From positions 2,790,001-2,854,000 of the forward strand of contig OY760517.1 of assembly GCA_963663615.1 (NCBI GenBank): 64,000 nucleotides of DNA, in the 5' to 3' direction. Position numbers and translations under genes: made by a program. Positions 35,701 through 45,229 of the stretch are shown one piece after another (position 1 is the first letter of the stretch; every line of letters begins with the position of its first letter). Source of the stretch: G963663615 sp963663615 (lineage in GTDB: Bacteria; Bacteroidota; Ignavibacteria; Ignavibacteriales; Melioribacteraceae). Under the pieces are notes generated by a model that ran no database searches, was not told the origin of the DNA, and was given only the letters and a program-made list of their open reading frames with translations.

Positions 35701-38301
35701 ATGAGCATGATTGTGAAAACCTCAGCTGAAATAAGACAAGATTTTCTTGACTTCTTTAAAAGTAAAGATCATAAAATTGTACAGAGTGCACCAGTTGTAC
35801 CTTTCGACGACCCTACCCTGCTTTTTACCAATGCCGGTATGAACCAGTTTAAAGATATTTTTCTTGGTAAAGGAACACGCGATTATAACCGTGCAACTGA
35901 TACACAAAAATGTATTAGGGTTAGCGGTAAACATAACGACCTCGAAGAGGTTGGTTACGATACTTACCACCACACCCTTTTCGAAATGCTGGGTAACTGG
36001 TCTTTTGGCGACTACTACAAGGCTGAGGCGATAGAATGGGCATGGGAACTGCTAACCGAGGTTTGGAAACTGCCAAAGGAAAGACTTTGGGTTACTGTTT
36101 ACAGAACCGATGATGAAGCTCTGGAATTATGGAAAGAAAAAACCGATATTGATACAACTCATATTCTAAGATTTGACGAAAAAGATAATTTTTGGGAAAT
36201 GGGCGATACCGGTCCTTGTGGTCCCTGCTCCGAAATACATATAAATTTAAGTGACGATCTTAACGCTGCACATCTTGTTAATGCTGATTCACCGGAATGT
36301 ATTGAAATATGGAACCTCGTATTTATACAATATTTCCGCGAAAAAGATGGTACGCTTCATGACCTGCCGGCAAAACATGTAGATACAGGTATGGGTTTTG
36401 AACGTGTGTGTGCAGTGCTTCAGGAAAAAAAATCGAATTACGATACAGATGTTTTTACCCCTTACCTTAATAAACTTGTTGAGTTAAGCGGTGTTAAATA
36501 CGAAGTTGAAGAGCACAAGATAGCAATGCGTGTTATTGCTGATCATATTCGTGCACTAACTTTTGCAATTGCCGATGGTGCTTTACCTGGTAACGAAGGC
36601 AGAGGTTATGTATTACGCAGAATTTTACGCCGTGCTGCTCGTTACGGTAGAAAACTGAATCTTACACAACCATTTATGTTTAAGCTCGTTGATACTGTTG
36701 CCACTGTTATGGGTGAACATTTCCCCGAAGTAAAAGAAAACAGGGATAATATAGTTAGAGTTATTAAATCTGAAGAAGAAAGTTTTAACGCTACTCTTGA
36801 TCGTGGTATGGACTTGTTTGCAGAGGTTGCCGAAACAACTAAAAAGGCTGGTTCAAAAACTATTGACGGCGAAAACGTATTCAAACTTTATGATACTTTT
36901 GGTTTTCCGGTGGATTTAACAGCTTTGCTTGCCCGTGAAGCTGATCTTGAAATTGATCTTGAGAAATTTGAAGTGTTGATGGCTGAACAAAAAGAACGTG
37001 CACGCCAGTCAACCAAGGATAAACTTTCGGCTGCCGGACTGGATAAGCTTGATTCACTAACAATTGAAACCAATACTGAAGACCCAACCCAATTTGTTGG
37101 TTATAGCGAAACAGTCACAAAAGCTAAAGTAACCGGTTTTAAGTTTAGTGATGGCAAATATTTTGTTACAACATGTCGAACTCCTTTCTATACCGAATCA
37201 GGTGGTCAGGTTAGCGATGAAGGAACTATTACTGTTAACGGTAAAGCTTTCCCTGTAATAAAGCTCCTTAAACTCGACAACCAAATTGTTCATATTTTTG
37301 AAAGCGAAAATGATCTTGAGCTAAAACTTGATGATGAAGTATATCTTGAAGTTGAAGATTATAATCGTAAAGCTGTTAAACGTAATCACTCGGCTACACA
37401 CCTGCTACATAAAGCCTTGCGTGATATTCTTGGTACCCATGTTCAGCAGTCAGGCTCGTACGTTGGTGCCGACCGACTAAGATTTGACTTTACGCATTTT
37501 GAAAAGGTTAATGCTGATGAACTTGCTAAAATTGAAGAAACCGTAAACAAGAAAATTTATGCCGGAATTGAATTACAACACCACAAAGATACCCCTTTTG
37601 ATGAAGCTAAGGATATGGGTGCTCTTATGTTTTTTGGTGACAAATACGGCGATAAAGTTAATGTTGTGCAGTTTGGCGACTATTCCATTGAGTTTTGCGG
37701 TGGAACCCATGTTAACAACACTGCTGAAATAGGTGGTTTCAAAATTATTAGCGAGTCCTCTATTGCGAGTGGTGTAAGACGTATTGAAGCTGTTACCGGT
37801 GAAGGTGTTATTGAATATATTAATGAGCAGAAGGACCAGATAGTATCGGCTAACACTAAAATTAAAGAGCTGCAGGACGAAAAGAAAAAACTTGAAAAAG
37901 AGCTTGCCGAAATGCAACTTCAGGAAAAACTTGGCGGACTTGATACCATCCTTTCCTCTGCTGAAGACTTACAGGGAATTGCAGTTTACAAAGGTAAGGT
38001 TGAAGCCGTTAACATAGATGAGCTAAAATCAATGGGTGACGAACTACGCAATAAAATGAAACCTGGTGTAGGGTTACTTATTGCCGAAATAAACGATAAA
38101 GTAAGCATTGTTTGTGTTGTTTCCGATGAAATGATTAAAGAGAAAAAACTTGCTGCCGGAAAAATTGTTGGCGATATTGCCAAAATGCTTGGCGGAGGCG
38201 GTGGTGGACGCCCTCATATGGCTACTGCCGGAGCAAAAGATGTATCAAAAATTGATGAAGCACTTGACAAGGTGATTGAAGTTATCGGGAAGTTTTTATA
38301 A
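35701..38301 (+). CDS. alaS: Alanyl-tRNA synthetase
   Basis: The 866-residue enzyme charges tRNA-Ala. The N-terminal class II catalytic core is clear (PVVPFDDPTLLFTNAGMNQF, HTLFEMLGNWSFGDYYK, GDTGPCGPCSEIH, ADHIRALTFAIADGALPGNE). The editing domain has its zinc ligands in RNHSATHLLHKALR and FCGGTHV. The C-terminal part holds a coiled coil (KELQDEKKKLEKELAEMQ) and the C-Ala glycine-rich segment GGGGGGRPHMATAGAKD. ATG 35701 is preferred over TTG 35698; ATG 35707 is also possible. It is divergent from the sigma factor gene and ends at a terminator. Confidence 0.97.
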   Translation: MSMIVKTSAEIRQDFLDFFKSKDHKIVQSAPVVPFDDPTLLFTNAGMNQFKDIFLGKGTRDYNRATDTQKCIRVSGKHNDLEEVGYDTYHHTLFEMLGNWSFGDYYKAEAIEWAWELLTEVWKLPKERLWVTVYRTDDEALELWKEKTDIDTTHILRFDEKDNFWEMGDTGPCGPCSEIHINLSDDLNAAHLVNADSPECIEIWNLVFIQYFREKDGTLHDLPAKHVDTGMGFERVCAVLQEKKSNYDTDVFTPYLNKLVELSGVKYEVEEHKIAMRVIADHIRALTFAIADGALPGNEGRGYVLRRILRRAARYGRKLNLTQPFMFKLVDTVATVMGEHFPEVKENRDNIVRVIKSEEESFNATLDRGMDLFAEVAETTKKAGSKTIDGENVFKLYDTFGFPVDLTALLAREADLEIDLEKFEVLMAEQKERARQSTKDKLSAAGLDKLDSLTIETNTEDPTQFVGYSETVTKAKVTGFKFSDGKYFVTTCRTPFYTESGGQVSDEGTITVNGKAFPVIKLLKLDNQIVHIFESENDLELKLDDEVYLEVEDYNRKAVKRNHSATHLLHKALRDILGTHVQQSGSYVGADRLRFDFTHFEKVNADELAKIEETVNKKIYAGIELQHHKDTPFDEAKDMGALMFFGDKYGDKVNVVQFGDYSIEFCGGTHVNNTAEIGGFKIISESSIASGVRRIEAVTGEGVIEYINEQKDQIVSANTKIKELQDEKKKLEKELAEMQLQEKLGGLDTILSSAEDLQGIAVYKGKVEAVNIDELKSMGDELRNKMKPGVGLLIAEINDKVSIVCVVSDEMIKEKKLAAGKIVGDIAKMLGGGGGGRPHMATAGAKDVSKIDEALDKVIEVIGKFL

Positions 38302-38354
38302 ATTGCTTTTTTATTAAAAACTAAGGATGGTGGGACGTTTTCTCACTGCTTGCA

Positions 38355-38380
38355 GCCCCTCTATTTTGAGGGGCATTTTT
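38355..38380 (+). terminator. Rho-independent terminator of alaS
   Basis: GCCCCTC and GAGGGGC form a 7-bp GC-rich stem around TATTTT, followed by ATTTTT, 53 bp after the alaS stop. Confidence 0.9.
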
Positions 38381-38522
38381 ATAAATTCACTTAATAATTT
38401 GCATACTCCCTCTACCTGTTTATAAACTATACCTCCTCAATAATATAGCCCCTGCCAATGTTTTGAACTTTAAGCATACAACATTTCGTTTTTAACTTCG
38501 TGTAAAACAAACTAAAAAGTGT

Positions 38523-38936
38523 ATGAATTCAAGAATAAGAGTATTGGTAGCCAAAGCCGGACTTGATGGGCACGACCGTGGTGCCAAGGTTGTAGCTGCA
38601 GCTTTAAGGGATGCCGGAATGGAAGTTATTTATACAGGTCTGCGTCAAACCCCCGAAATGATTGTAGAAGCTGCAATACAGGAAGATGTTGATGCTATTG
38701 GTGTTAGCATACTTTCGGGTGCCCACATGACGATATTCCCCAAAATAAAAAGAATAATGCAGGCTAATGATGCTGATGATATACTACTATTTGGAGGGGG
38801 TATTATACCTGATGAAGATATAAACAAACTTGAGGAACTTGGTGTTGGCAAGTTATTTACTCCGGGTGCTCCTACACATGAAATTGTAAGCTATATAGAA
38901 AGCTGGGTAAAAGAGCACCCTAAAATGGTATTCTAA
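38523..38936 (+). CDS. Stand-alone B12-binding subunit (methylmalonyl-CoA mutase C-terminal type)
   Basis: The 137-residue protein is a single cobalamin-binding Rossmann domain. RIRVLVAKAGLDGHDRGAK contains the D15-x-H17-x-x-G20 motif in which histidine replaces the dimethylbenzimidazole ligand. SILSGAHM and FGGGIIPDEDINKL complete the B12 loops. It matches the separate small subunit of methylmalonyl-CoA mutase (or isobutyryl-CoA mutase type) found where the catalytic chain is encoded separately. No large subunit, epimerase or MeaB GTPase gene is in the window, so the partner is elsewhere. Its stop codon overlaps the stop of the convergent gene at 38933. Confidence 0.92.
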   Translation: MNSRIRVLVAKAGLDGHDRGAKVVAAALRDAGMEVIYTGLRQTPEMIVEAAIQEDVDAIGVSILSGAHMTIFPKIKRIMQANDADDILLFGGGIIPDEDINKLEELGVGKLFTPGAPTHEIVSYIESWVKEHPKMVF

Positions 38937-39556
38937 AATTGACCGAAACGGAAAGTTAAACCGCCGGTAAAACCGCTAAAATCAGTATCATCAAGATCAT
39001 GCTGGTCAACACCGTTTGTAAAACGGTAACCGGCATTTACTGATATTCTGAAAAATCGGGTTACGTTAAGAGTTACATTTGCTTCCGGTGAAAATATAAA
39101 AAACGGATCTGTATCCTCGTCATCAATAAAATCATCATCATAATCCTTGTCAGTATCACGCTGAGTAACACCACCACCACCAATCATGGTATAGAGTGAA
39201 ACATGAAGCAATTTATATGGCTTGTAAATATATTCAAGCTCAAGACCACCGTAACCCATCAGTATTCTTCTGGTTCTGCCAAACGGATTATCTGCATTGG
39301 CATCTTCTAAAAAAACCTTATTACCGCGGATGTTATTTACCAAGCCGTAACCGCCGCCGCCAATTATAAAAGAGTGGTTAATTATCCAGCCTCCCCTGCC
39401 ACCGACAAGCGTAGCAAATTCGCCCTTAACTTTGGTAAATTTTACAACGGGACCACCAAAACCACCATGAGTAATATTTCTATAACCGAGTAAAGTTTCT
39501 TCCTGTGCAAATAAAACACCACCTAAAATCAAAAAAACCACAAGTAATTTTTTCAT
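38933..39556 (-). CDS. Probable outer-membrane beta-barrel protein
   Basis: The 207-residue product starts at ATG 39556, which follows an excellent AAGGAGG site and opens a signal peptide (MKKLLVVFLILGGVLFAQ); an upstream in-frame extension is not supported. The rest alternates polar and hydrophobic residues with many glycines and aromatics (GGFGGPVVKFTKVKG, ending GFTGGLTFRFGQF), as in small outer-membrane barrels ending in F. The acidic loop DTDKDYDDDFIDDEDTD is notable. The family was not identified. The start follows the serine hydrolase stop by 4 bp, so the two form an operon. Confidence 0.78.
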   Translation of the reverse strand: MKKLLVVFLILGGVLFAQEETLLGYRNITHGGFGGPVVKFTKVKGEFATLVGGRGGWIINHSFIIGGGGYGLVNNIRGNKVFLEDANADNPFGRTRRILMGYGGLELEYIYKPYKLLHVSLYTMIGGGGVTQRDTDKDYDDDFIDDEDTDPFFIFSPEANVTLNVTRFFRISVNAGYRFTNGVDQHDLDDTDFSGFTGGLTFRFGQF

Positions 39557-39560
39557 AATA

Positions 39561-40664
39561 TTATCCTCCTTTTTTAAGGTTAATAAACTCTTTATCAATT
39601 TTATCCAAAAATGAAGTAGTATTAAAAACTGTTCTGTTAACCATAACAACAGAGGCTAATTTAAGGTCAGGGTATATCCGCATTTCGGAGTTAAACCCTG
39701 CACCGCCGCCGCCAATATAGTAACAATTACAATCATCCTGTGATTTGACCAACCAGCCTAACGTAGCAGGTATATCTTCACCACTATTAAGACTTTGACG
39801 CTGATACATAAACTCACGGATATTATTTGGAAATAAAACTGATTTAGGTTGTAGCTGATCGTGCAAAAAACGGGATATTGACCGTGCCGAGCTTATTAGT
39901 CCACCATAAGATGGTCCATCAACATAAAACGGATTAAATGAAAGCCATCTTCCTTCATATTTGCTCCACATTTTTTTATCCAGTCGCAAATACTTAAACA
40001 AATTCATTAACGAAACTGTTGAAAGATATCCCTTTGCGTGAGATGAAAAATCATGAATATGGAAGTCAAGCTCGCGCGAAAACAGTCCAATGGGCTGCAA
40101 TATATTGAGCCTCATATATTCCTGATAACCCAAACGACTTACAGATTCAATAACCTTACCAAGAATCCAGTAACCAATATTCGAAAACAGGTACTTTTCT
40201 CCCGGCTTTTTCTTTAATAACATATGTTTGCCAAGAATTTGGTCGAATGCATCTTCTTCATCAAATTCATTACTATCCTTTACAGAATGCACCCATTTAA
40301 GAGATGACGGATTTGGAATACCTGCTGTATGGCTTAGGCACTGTCGTATTGTAATAGAACCCTCATACGGTAACGCAGGGTAATATTTCTCAACAGGATC
40401 ATCAAGATCAAGTTTACCTTGCCCAAAAAGCTGCATAATTGCTGCTGCTGTAAAAGTTTTGGTTAACGAGTAGGTCATCATTGTAACCTGCCCGTCCATT
40501 AACCTTTTTTTCTGAACATCGGCAAAACCGCCCGAATATTCAAAAAGCACTTTGTTATCATCAAGTACAACATATTGCAATCCGGGTAATGTAGAAACTA
40601 CATACTCATCAAGCCAGGAGATAACCCTTTCTTCAATCTCCCTGAATTTTTCATTTGGTATCAA
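39561..40664 (-). CDS. Serine hydrolase of the beta-lactamase/PBP family, atypical motifs
   Basis: The 367-residue protein has the class C-type fold with S66-L-T-K69 as the nucleophile motif, preceded by MTYS and followed by FTAAAIMQLFGQGKLDLDDP. ISHTAG-like LSHTAGIPNP is present. The second motif reads FSN (in YLFSNIGYWILG), with Phe replacing the usual Tyr. The third motif, normally HTG or KTG, appears as GGG in YYIGGGGAGF. There is no signal peptide, unlike the relative at 14374, so it may be cytoplasmic. Substrate unknown; the motif changes argue against a true beta-lactamase. Confidence 0.85.
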   Translation of the reverse strand: MIPNEKFREIEERVISWLDEYVVSTLPGLQYVVLDDNKVLFEYSGGFADVQKKRLMDGQVTMMTYSLTKTFTAAAIMQLFGQGKLDLDDPVEKYYPALPYEGSITIRQCLSHTAGIPNPSSLKWVHSVKDSNEFDEEDAFDQILGKHMLLKKKPGEKYLFSNIGYWILGKVIESVSRLGYQEYMRLNILQPIGLFSRELDFHIHDFSSHAKGYLSTVSLMNLFKYLRLDKKMWSKYEGRWLSFNPFYVDGPSYGGLISSARSISRFLHDQLQPKSVLFPNNIREFMYQRQSLNSGEDIPATLGWLVKSQDDCNCYYIGGGGAGFNSEMRIYPDLKLASVVMVNRTVFNTTSFLDKIDKEFINLKKGG

Positions 40665-40811
40665 ATTACCACCTGTTAAAAATTCGGAACGTTATGAACA
40701 AAATACATTCTATAATAGTTTAATCCTAAAAAAATTGCAAACAGGTTTTATATTATTAAAAATAATCTTCATCAATTTCAAAGATCAACTATATTTCAAT
40801 CAAAATAAAAC

Positions 40812-40841
40812 CGGGTACACACTAACAAAAATGTGTACCCG
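40812..40841 (-). terminator. Rho-independent terminator of the TonB-receptor/DUF4249 operon
   Basis: CGGGTACACA and TGTGTACCCG form a perfect 10-bp stem. On the minus strand GTTTTATTTTG follows. It lies 8 bp after the DUF4249 stop. Confidence 0.9.
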
Positions 40842-40848
40842 CACAAAA

Positions 40849-41727
40849 CTAATTTTGGTTAATTGTAAAATACATTGTATCGGTAACTGCTGAACCAAAT
40901 ACGCCTATACCATCACCTTCAAAATGGAATTCAGGTTCAATAAAATTTCCATCGGACTGCTGAACATGTTTAGCTGTTAGTACAAAATCCTTCATATTTT
41001 CATCGGCAGCGTACCCAATAACTGTGTATCTACTATAAAACCATGTATCGAGTCCATTGATATTATACTCAATTGGTTCGCTTTCATACGAGTTAACATT
41101 GACTAAAATTTCATTTTGGAAACGGTAACCGTTCCAACCATCATCTTCAAGGTCTTCACGTTTAATATCCGGGAAATAATGGTTATCGTAAATAAAATTA
41201 TCTAACGTAGCAACATCCGCCAAAATAGAAAACGCATAGGCAGCTGTGCCAGGTGATGTTCTAAAGCTTGCAACAATCTCACTATCATACTCAAACTCTC
41301 CAAGATTGTCGATAAGTATATTAAATCCGGTAGCTGGAACAGTAGTTGTGCTTGCAGCAAATAATTCCTTGCCATCAATAACCGCCGTAACTTCAATACG
41401 GTAATCTTCAAGACTCTGAACAACCAGATCATTATTATACCAGGATAGTGTTTGCGGATCGAAACTTAATGGATATGTTTCACCTTCATGCATAATTTTT
41501 GCATTCACACTATTTGTAACTGGAGTGAGAAATACAAGAGCGGAATCAATAGGTACCTCAAGTTTAAAGTTACGCATAAGTTTTATATCAGCCGGTGTTC
41601 TACCGGGATATACATAACCTTCAACCACAATTTTAGGCTCATATTGAGTCTCTCCTACATCCACTCCGGGATCACCACAGGCTGTTGCTATTGCTATAAG
41701 TAACAATACATATGCTAATTTTTTCAT
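40849..41727 (-). CDS. DUF4249-type lipoprotein, partner of TonB-dependent receptor
   Basis: The 292-residue product starts at ATG 41727, which has GAGGA 8 bp upstream and opens a lipoprotein signal (MKKLAYVLLLIAIATAC). An ATG five codons earlier overlaps the receptor stop by one base. PKIVVEGYVYPGRTPADIKL and the beta-rich remainder match DUF4249, a family that accompanies TonB-dependent receptors in Bacteroidota. It is presumably an outer-membrane lipoprotein that assists the receptor in binding its ligand. The ligand is not indicated by the context. Confidence 0.82.
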   Translation of the reverse strand: MKKLAYVLLLIAIATACGDPGVDVGETQYEPKIVVEGYVYPGRTPADIKLMRNFKLEVPIDSALVFLTPVTNSVNAKIMHEGETYPLSFDPQTLSWYNNDLVVQSLEDYRIEVTAVIDGKELFAASTTTVPATGFNILIDNLGEFEYDSEIVASFRTSPGTAAYAFSILADVATLDNFIYDNHYFPDIKREDLEDDGWNGYRFQNEILVNVNSYESEPIEYNINGLDTWFYSRYTVIGYAADENMKDFVLTAKHVQQSDGNFIEPEFHFEGDGIGVFGSAVTDTMYFTINQN

Positions 41728-41741
41728 TGTAATTATCCTCA

Positions 41742-44114
41742 TTAAAATTTGATGGTTACACCAATACTTGGTAATAACGGAAGCATACCAACAGTTTCAA
41801 CTTCCTGCTTAATTGAATTGTTTTCATTAACTTCACTATTGTACTGTACAAACCAGATATTGCTTCTGTTACCAATATTGAATACCTGAAGATAAGGAGC
41901 CATTTGCCAGCTACCATAGTCAAGTTCCCATGTTAAACTAACATCCATGCGAATATATGCAGGCAATCTGAATGAGTTAATTTCAGCAGGATAAAGAGTA
42001 AATTCCTGGCTACCATTACCAGTGTTACCATAACGACCGTAATCAGGCATGCTGTTAACAAGATATGCTGAGGAAGGAGTAGTAATAGGCTGTCCATCTG
42101 CATAAATAAAGTTAAGACCAAGTACCCATCTTGAATCATCATTTACAAATTGTTCACCATAAAGCTCATTAAGTGCATTATCCAAATCTACATTAAGAAC
42201 GGCATTAACTACCGAGTTTCTGTCGTGTCTTGGAGCAAAATCGCTACCCTGATTCAATCTTGGGAATTTATATTCGGTATGTGCATAAGCATAACTCACC
42301 CAGCCAGTAAATGCACCGTGATTTTTCCTCAACATTATTTCTGCACCGTAAGAGTAACCATCTCCGGCAATAAAAACATTCTCGGTTGAACCGTAAACAG
42401 GTAATCCCTCGTCTGAATAATAACTAGGCTTAATATCAGTTCCAACATGGTTATTAAACTGGTAAATGTTTTTATAATCCTTGTAGTAAGTTTCAAGCTC
42501 AAGTTCAAGCTTTCCAAAAGCACGTTGATAGCCAAGAATAAAATGTTTCGAGCTGGATTCGGAATTATATTTGTTAGCTGTTGACCAGATACTTGAAAAG
42601 AATAAACGTGGAATTTGGTTTATATATTGATGGTAATATCCGGTAGCAAACTTGATATTCGAGTTTTCGTCTAATCTGTATTTAATCGAAAATCTTGGTT
42701 CGAAATTGGTAAATACGGTATCAGCACCAAAATAATTAACTCTTAAACCGGCATCAATCTGCCACACGGGTTTTGGTTTCCAGATAGCACTAAGATAAGC
42801 GGTTGAAAACTGACGATTATTTTCTATCAGTATTCTGGCTTCACTACTATTCTGGTCGTATTTTTCGTGAAGCAGTTTTTGCTCGGCACCAAAACGGAAT
42901 GTTAATTCCTGTAAGGGATAATACTCAAATGCAACTTTTGCAGCATAATCCGAAAGATAATTTTCTTCGGAAATTTCAACTGCATCAAGATTAAATTTAG
43001 ATTCGAAACGGCTACCGGTAAACCACACACTTGCAAAAAGTGTTGGATTGAATATATGTTTCCAGTTAATGCTTGTTGTTATGTTACCCCAATCGTACAA
43101 AAACTCGAATGAACTGGCAGCATCCTCATCAGCTTTAAAGGTAAGGTCATCAAGTCCCCTGAAAAAACTGATTGTTAGCTTGTCTTTTTTACCAAGATCA
43201 AAAAATGCCTTAACATTACCATCATAAAAATAGTAATCCGGAATACCATCAATAATGTTTTTTACAGTAAGATCAATATAAGTTCTGCGGAATGAACCGG
43301 AAATTGATCCGATATTACCAATTGGCATCTGTAATGTAGTAGAAGCAGCAAGCAAACTTACATTAGTTTCGCCCTGAAAGTTTTTACGATTACCATCGTT
43401 ATTGGTAACATCAAGAACAGAGGAAAGTCTTCCACCGTATTCGGCACCAAAAGCACCTTTTGATATTTCGACTTTTTTAATAGCAGAAGTATTAAAAGTG
43501 GAAAATATACCAAATGCATGTTCCGGATTATAAACATCCGTACCATCAATCATATAAAGATTTTGATCGGGTGTACCCCCACGAACATATAAAGCAGAAG
43601 AGAAATCCGATACTGCAACAATACCAGGCATAGTTTGTAGAGCACGGAGCAAATCAGCTTCAACAACACGTGGTATTTGCTGAATTTGTGCAGGAGAAAG
43701 TTCGATCTTTGAAACCGGTTTTGAAAATAGTTTCTGAATGGTTTCAACTGAATCAGCGGTAACTACAACTTCTTCAGTTTCAATTGATTCCGGTTTCATA
43801 TTAAACGTAATACAACCGTCGCAATCCTTAATTGCCGAATGCCGGACAGTAAGAGTTTGAAACCCTATATAACTACATGATAACACGTAATCTCCGGCTG
43901 GAACATTTGGAATAACAAAATACCCTGAAATGTTAGTACTTGCTCCAATACCCAGTTCCTGTATAAAAACATTAGCTCCAATAAGTGCCTCGCCATTTGT
44001 ATCATCGTGTGCAAAACCACTTATTGTAACTCTAGTTGTTTGGGCAGACAACAGCCCTCCCAGTATCAGGCAGAAAAAAATTATCCTGCCCAACCTGCTA
44101 ATTGGTTGGTTCAT
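41742..44114 (-). CDS. TonB-dependent receptor with carboxypeptidase-like N-terminal domain
   Basis: The 790-residue outer-membrane protein has a signal peptide (about 1-25) and a CarboxypepD-regulatory-like domain at about 29-112 (ISGFAHDDTNGEALIGANVF). A plug follows at about 140-245 (LLRALQTMPGIVAVSDFSSA, LYVRGGTPDQNLYMIDG), then a barrel ending IGVTIKF. Substrate import is energised by a TonB/ExbBD complex; one such set is encoded at 52793-54459, although whether it serves this receptor is unknown. It is the first gene of a two-gene operon with the DUF4249 lipoprotein. The nearby CDF exporter (divergent) hints at metals, but this is weak. Confidence 0.93.
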   Translation of the reverse strand: MNQPISRLGRIIFFCLILGGLLSAQTTRVTISGFAHDDTNGEALIGANVFIQELGIGASTNISGYFVIPNVPAGDYVLSCSYIGFQTLTVRHSAIKDCDGCITFNMKPESIETEEVVVTADSVETIQKLFSKPVSKIELSPAQIQQIPRVVEADLLRALQTMPGIVAVSDFSSALYVRGGTPDQNLYMIDGTDVYNPEHAFGIFSTFNTSAIKKVEISKGAFGAEYGGRLSSVLDVTNNDGNRKNFQGETNVSLLAASTTLQMPIGNIGSISGSFRRTYIDLTVKNIIDGIPDYYFYDGNVKAFFDLGKKDKLTISFFRGLDDLTFKADEDAASSFEFLYDWGNITTSINWKHIFNPTLFASVWFTGSRFESKFNLDAVEISEENYLSDYAAKVAFEYYPLQELTFRFGAEQKLLHEKYDQNSSEARILIENNRQFSTAYLSAIWKPKPVWQIDAGLRVNYFGADTVFTNFEPRFSIKYRLDENSNIKFATGYYHQYINQIPRLFFSSIWSTANKYNSESSSKHFILGYQRAFGKLELELETYYKDYKNIYQFNNHVGTDIKPSYYSDEGLPVYGSTENVFIAGDGYSYGAEIMLRKNHGAFTGWVSYAYAHTEYKFPRLNQGSDFAPRHDRNSVVNAVLNVDLDNALNELYGEQFVNDDSRWVLGLNFIYADGQPITTPSSAYLVNSMPDYGRYGNTGNGSQEFTLYPAEINSFRLPAYIRMDVSLTWELDYGSWQMAPYLQVFNIGNRSNIWFVQYNSEVNENNSIKQEVETVGMLPLLPSIGVTIKF

Positions 44115-44274
44115 TATAACCCCGAATTTGTTTAAATAATTTTGTATTTTACCCGAAATAAAAATATCATCAATTCAATTGACGAAGGATATTTCAAAAA
44201 GTTACGTTAATTGTTAAATCTTGATGGTCAGTTATTATTGACCTATCCAAACAAAATGGAAACACACAAATAAA

Positions 44275-45156
44275 ATGTCACATAATCATCATCATAATCA
44301 CTCACATAGCTCCAAAAATCTGCTTCTAGTATTTCTCCTGAATTTTGTATTTGCAATTGCAGAAATTATAGGCGGAATCCTTACAAACAGCATGGCTATT
44401 ATATCTGATGCCATTCACGATTTGGGCGACTCCTTTGCCCTGGGTATTGCATATTTCCTTGAAAAAAAAGCGGGTAAACCGGGAAACTCAAAATTTTCAT
44501 TTGGATATAAAAGGTTTTCGTTGCTTGGGGCACTAATTAATGCCCTTATACTTCTGGGTGGTTCAGTTATAATTTTATACGAAGCCGTACCCCGAATTTT
44601 TAATCCCGAAGCTGTTCATGCCGAAGGAATGTTATATTTTGCGATTGCCGGTATTCTTGTAAATGGTTTTGCAGTATTTAAGCTAATCGGTGGAAAAACC
44701 ATGAATGAAAAAGTAGTTACATGGCATTTACTTGAGGATGTTTTAGGATGGGTTGCAGTTCTTGTAGCGGCAATTATTTTATCGTACACCGATTACTATT
44801 TTCTTGATCCATTGCTTTCGGTATTTATAACCTTATATATCCTTTATAACGTTATTAAAAACTTGCTTAAATCTCTGCACCTCTTTCTTCAGGGAGTACC
44901 TGATCAGTTTAATCTCGAGGAAATACAAAAGACTCTTGAGGAGTTCGAGCAGGTTAAATCGGTACACCACTTGCATATTTGGTCTCAGGATGGTGAACAT
45001 CATGTATTATCTGTTCATATTGTAGTTACTTCAAGCATGAATAGTAATATGCTTTTTGAGTTAAAACAAAAAATTAAAGACTATACAAAAACTCTTGATA
45101 TATACCATGCAACAATCGAAATTGAATTGGAAAACGAAGATTGTTTCATGGATTAA
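44275..45156 (+). CDS. Cation diffusion facilitator, zinc exporter type (CzcD/ZitB-like)
   Basis: The 293-residue inner-membrane transporter begins with a His-rich stretch (HNHHHNHSH). It has six transmembrane helices with the zinc site in SDAIHDLGDS (helix 2, HxxxD) and WHLLEDVLGW (helix 5, HxxxD), then a C-terminal cytoplasmic domain at about 205-290 (VKSVHHLHIWSQDGEHHVLS) that binds regulatory metal. The HxxxD pairs favour Zn or Co/Cd efflux in exchange for protons. It is divergent from the TonB-receptor operon with 160 bp between them. Confidence 0.94.
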   Translation: MSHNHHHNHSHSSKNLLLVFLLNFVFAIAEIIGGILTNSMAIISDAIHDLGDSFALGIAYFLEKKAGKPGNSKFSFGYKRFSLLGALINALILLGGSVIILYEAVPRIFNPEAVHAEGMLYFAIAGILVNGFAVFKLIGGKTMNEKVVTWHLLEDVLGWVAVLVAAIILSYTDYYFLDPLLSVFITLYILYNVIKNLLKSLHLFLQGVPDQFNLEEIQKTLEEFEQVKSVHHLHIWSQDGEHHVLSVHIVVTSSMNSNMLFELKQKIKDYTKTLDIYHATIEIELENEDCFMD

Positions 45157-45229
45157 TGTCATTTTAGGAAAATATTTCTACTCACAATTGATTATTTGAA
45201 TTGATTCATTATCTTTAGGCTAAAAGATA

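Noticed and set aside
38302..38522. Cobalamin riboswitch upstream of the B12-binding gene
   Set aside because: The region contains only the alaS terminator and AT-rich sequence; I could not find a B12-box-like segment or the expected fold.
39557..39649. N-terminal extension of the barrel protein
   Set aside because: It overlaps the serine hydrolase gene, whereas ATG 39556 has a strong AAGGAGG site and opens a signal peptide.
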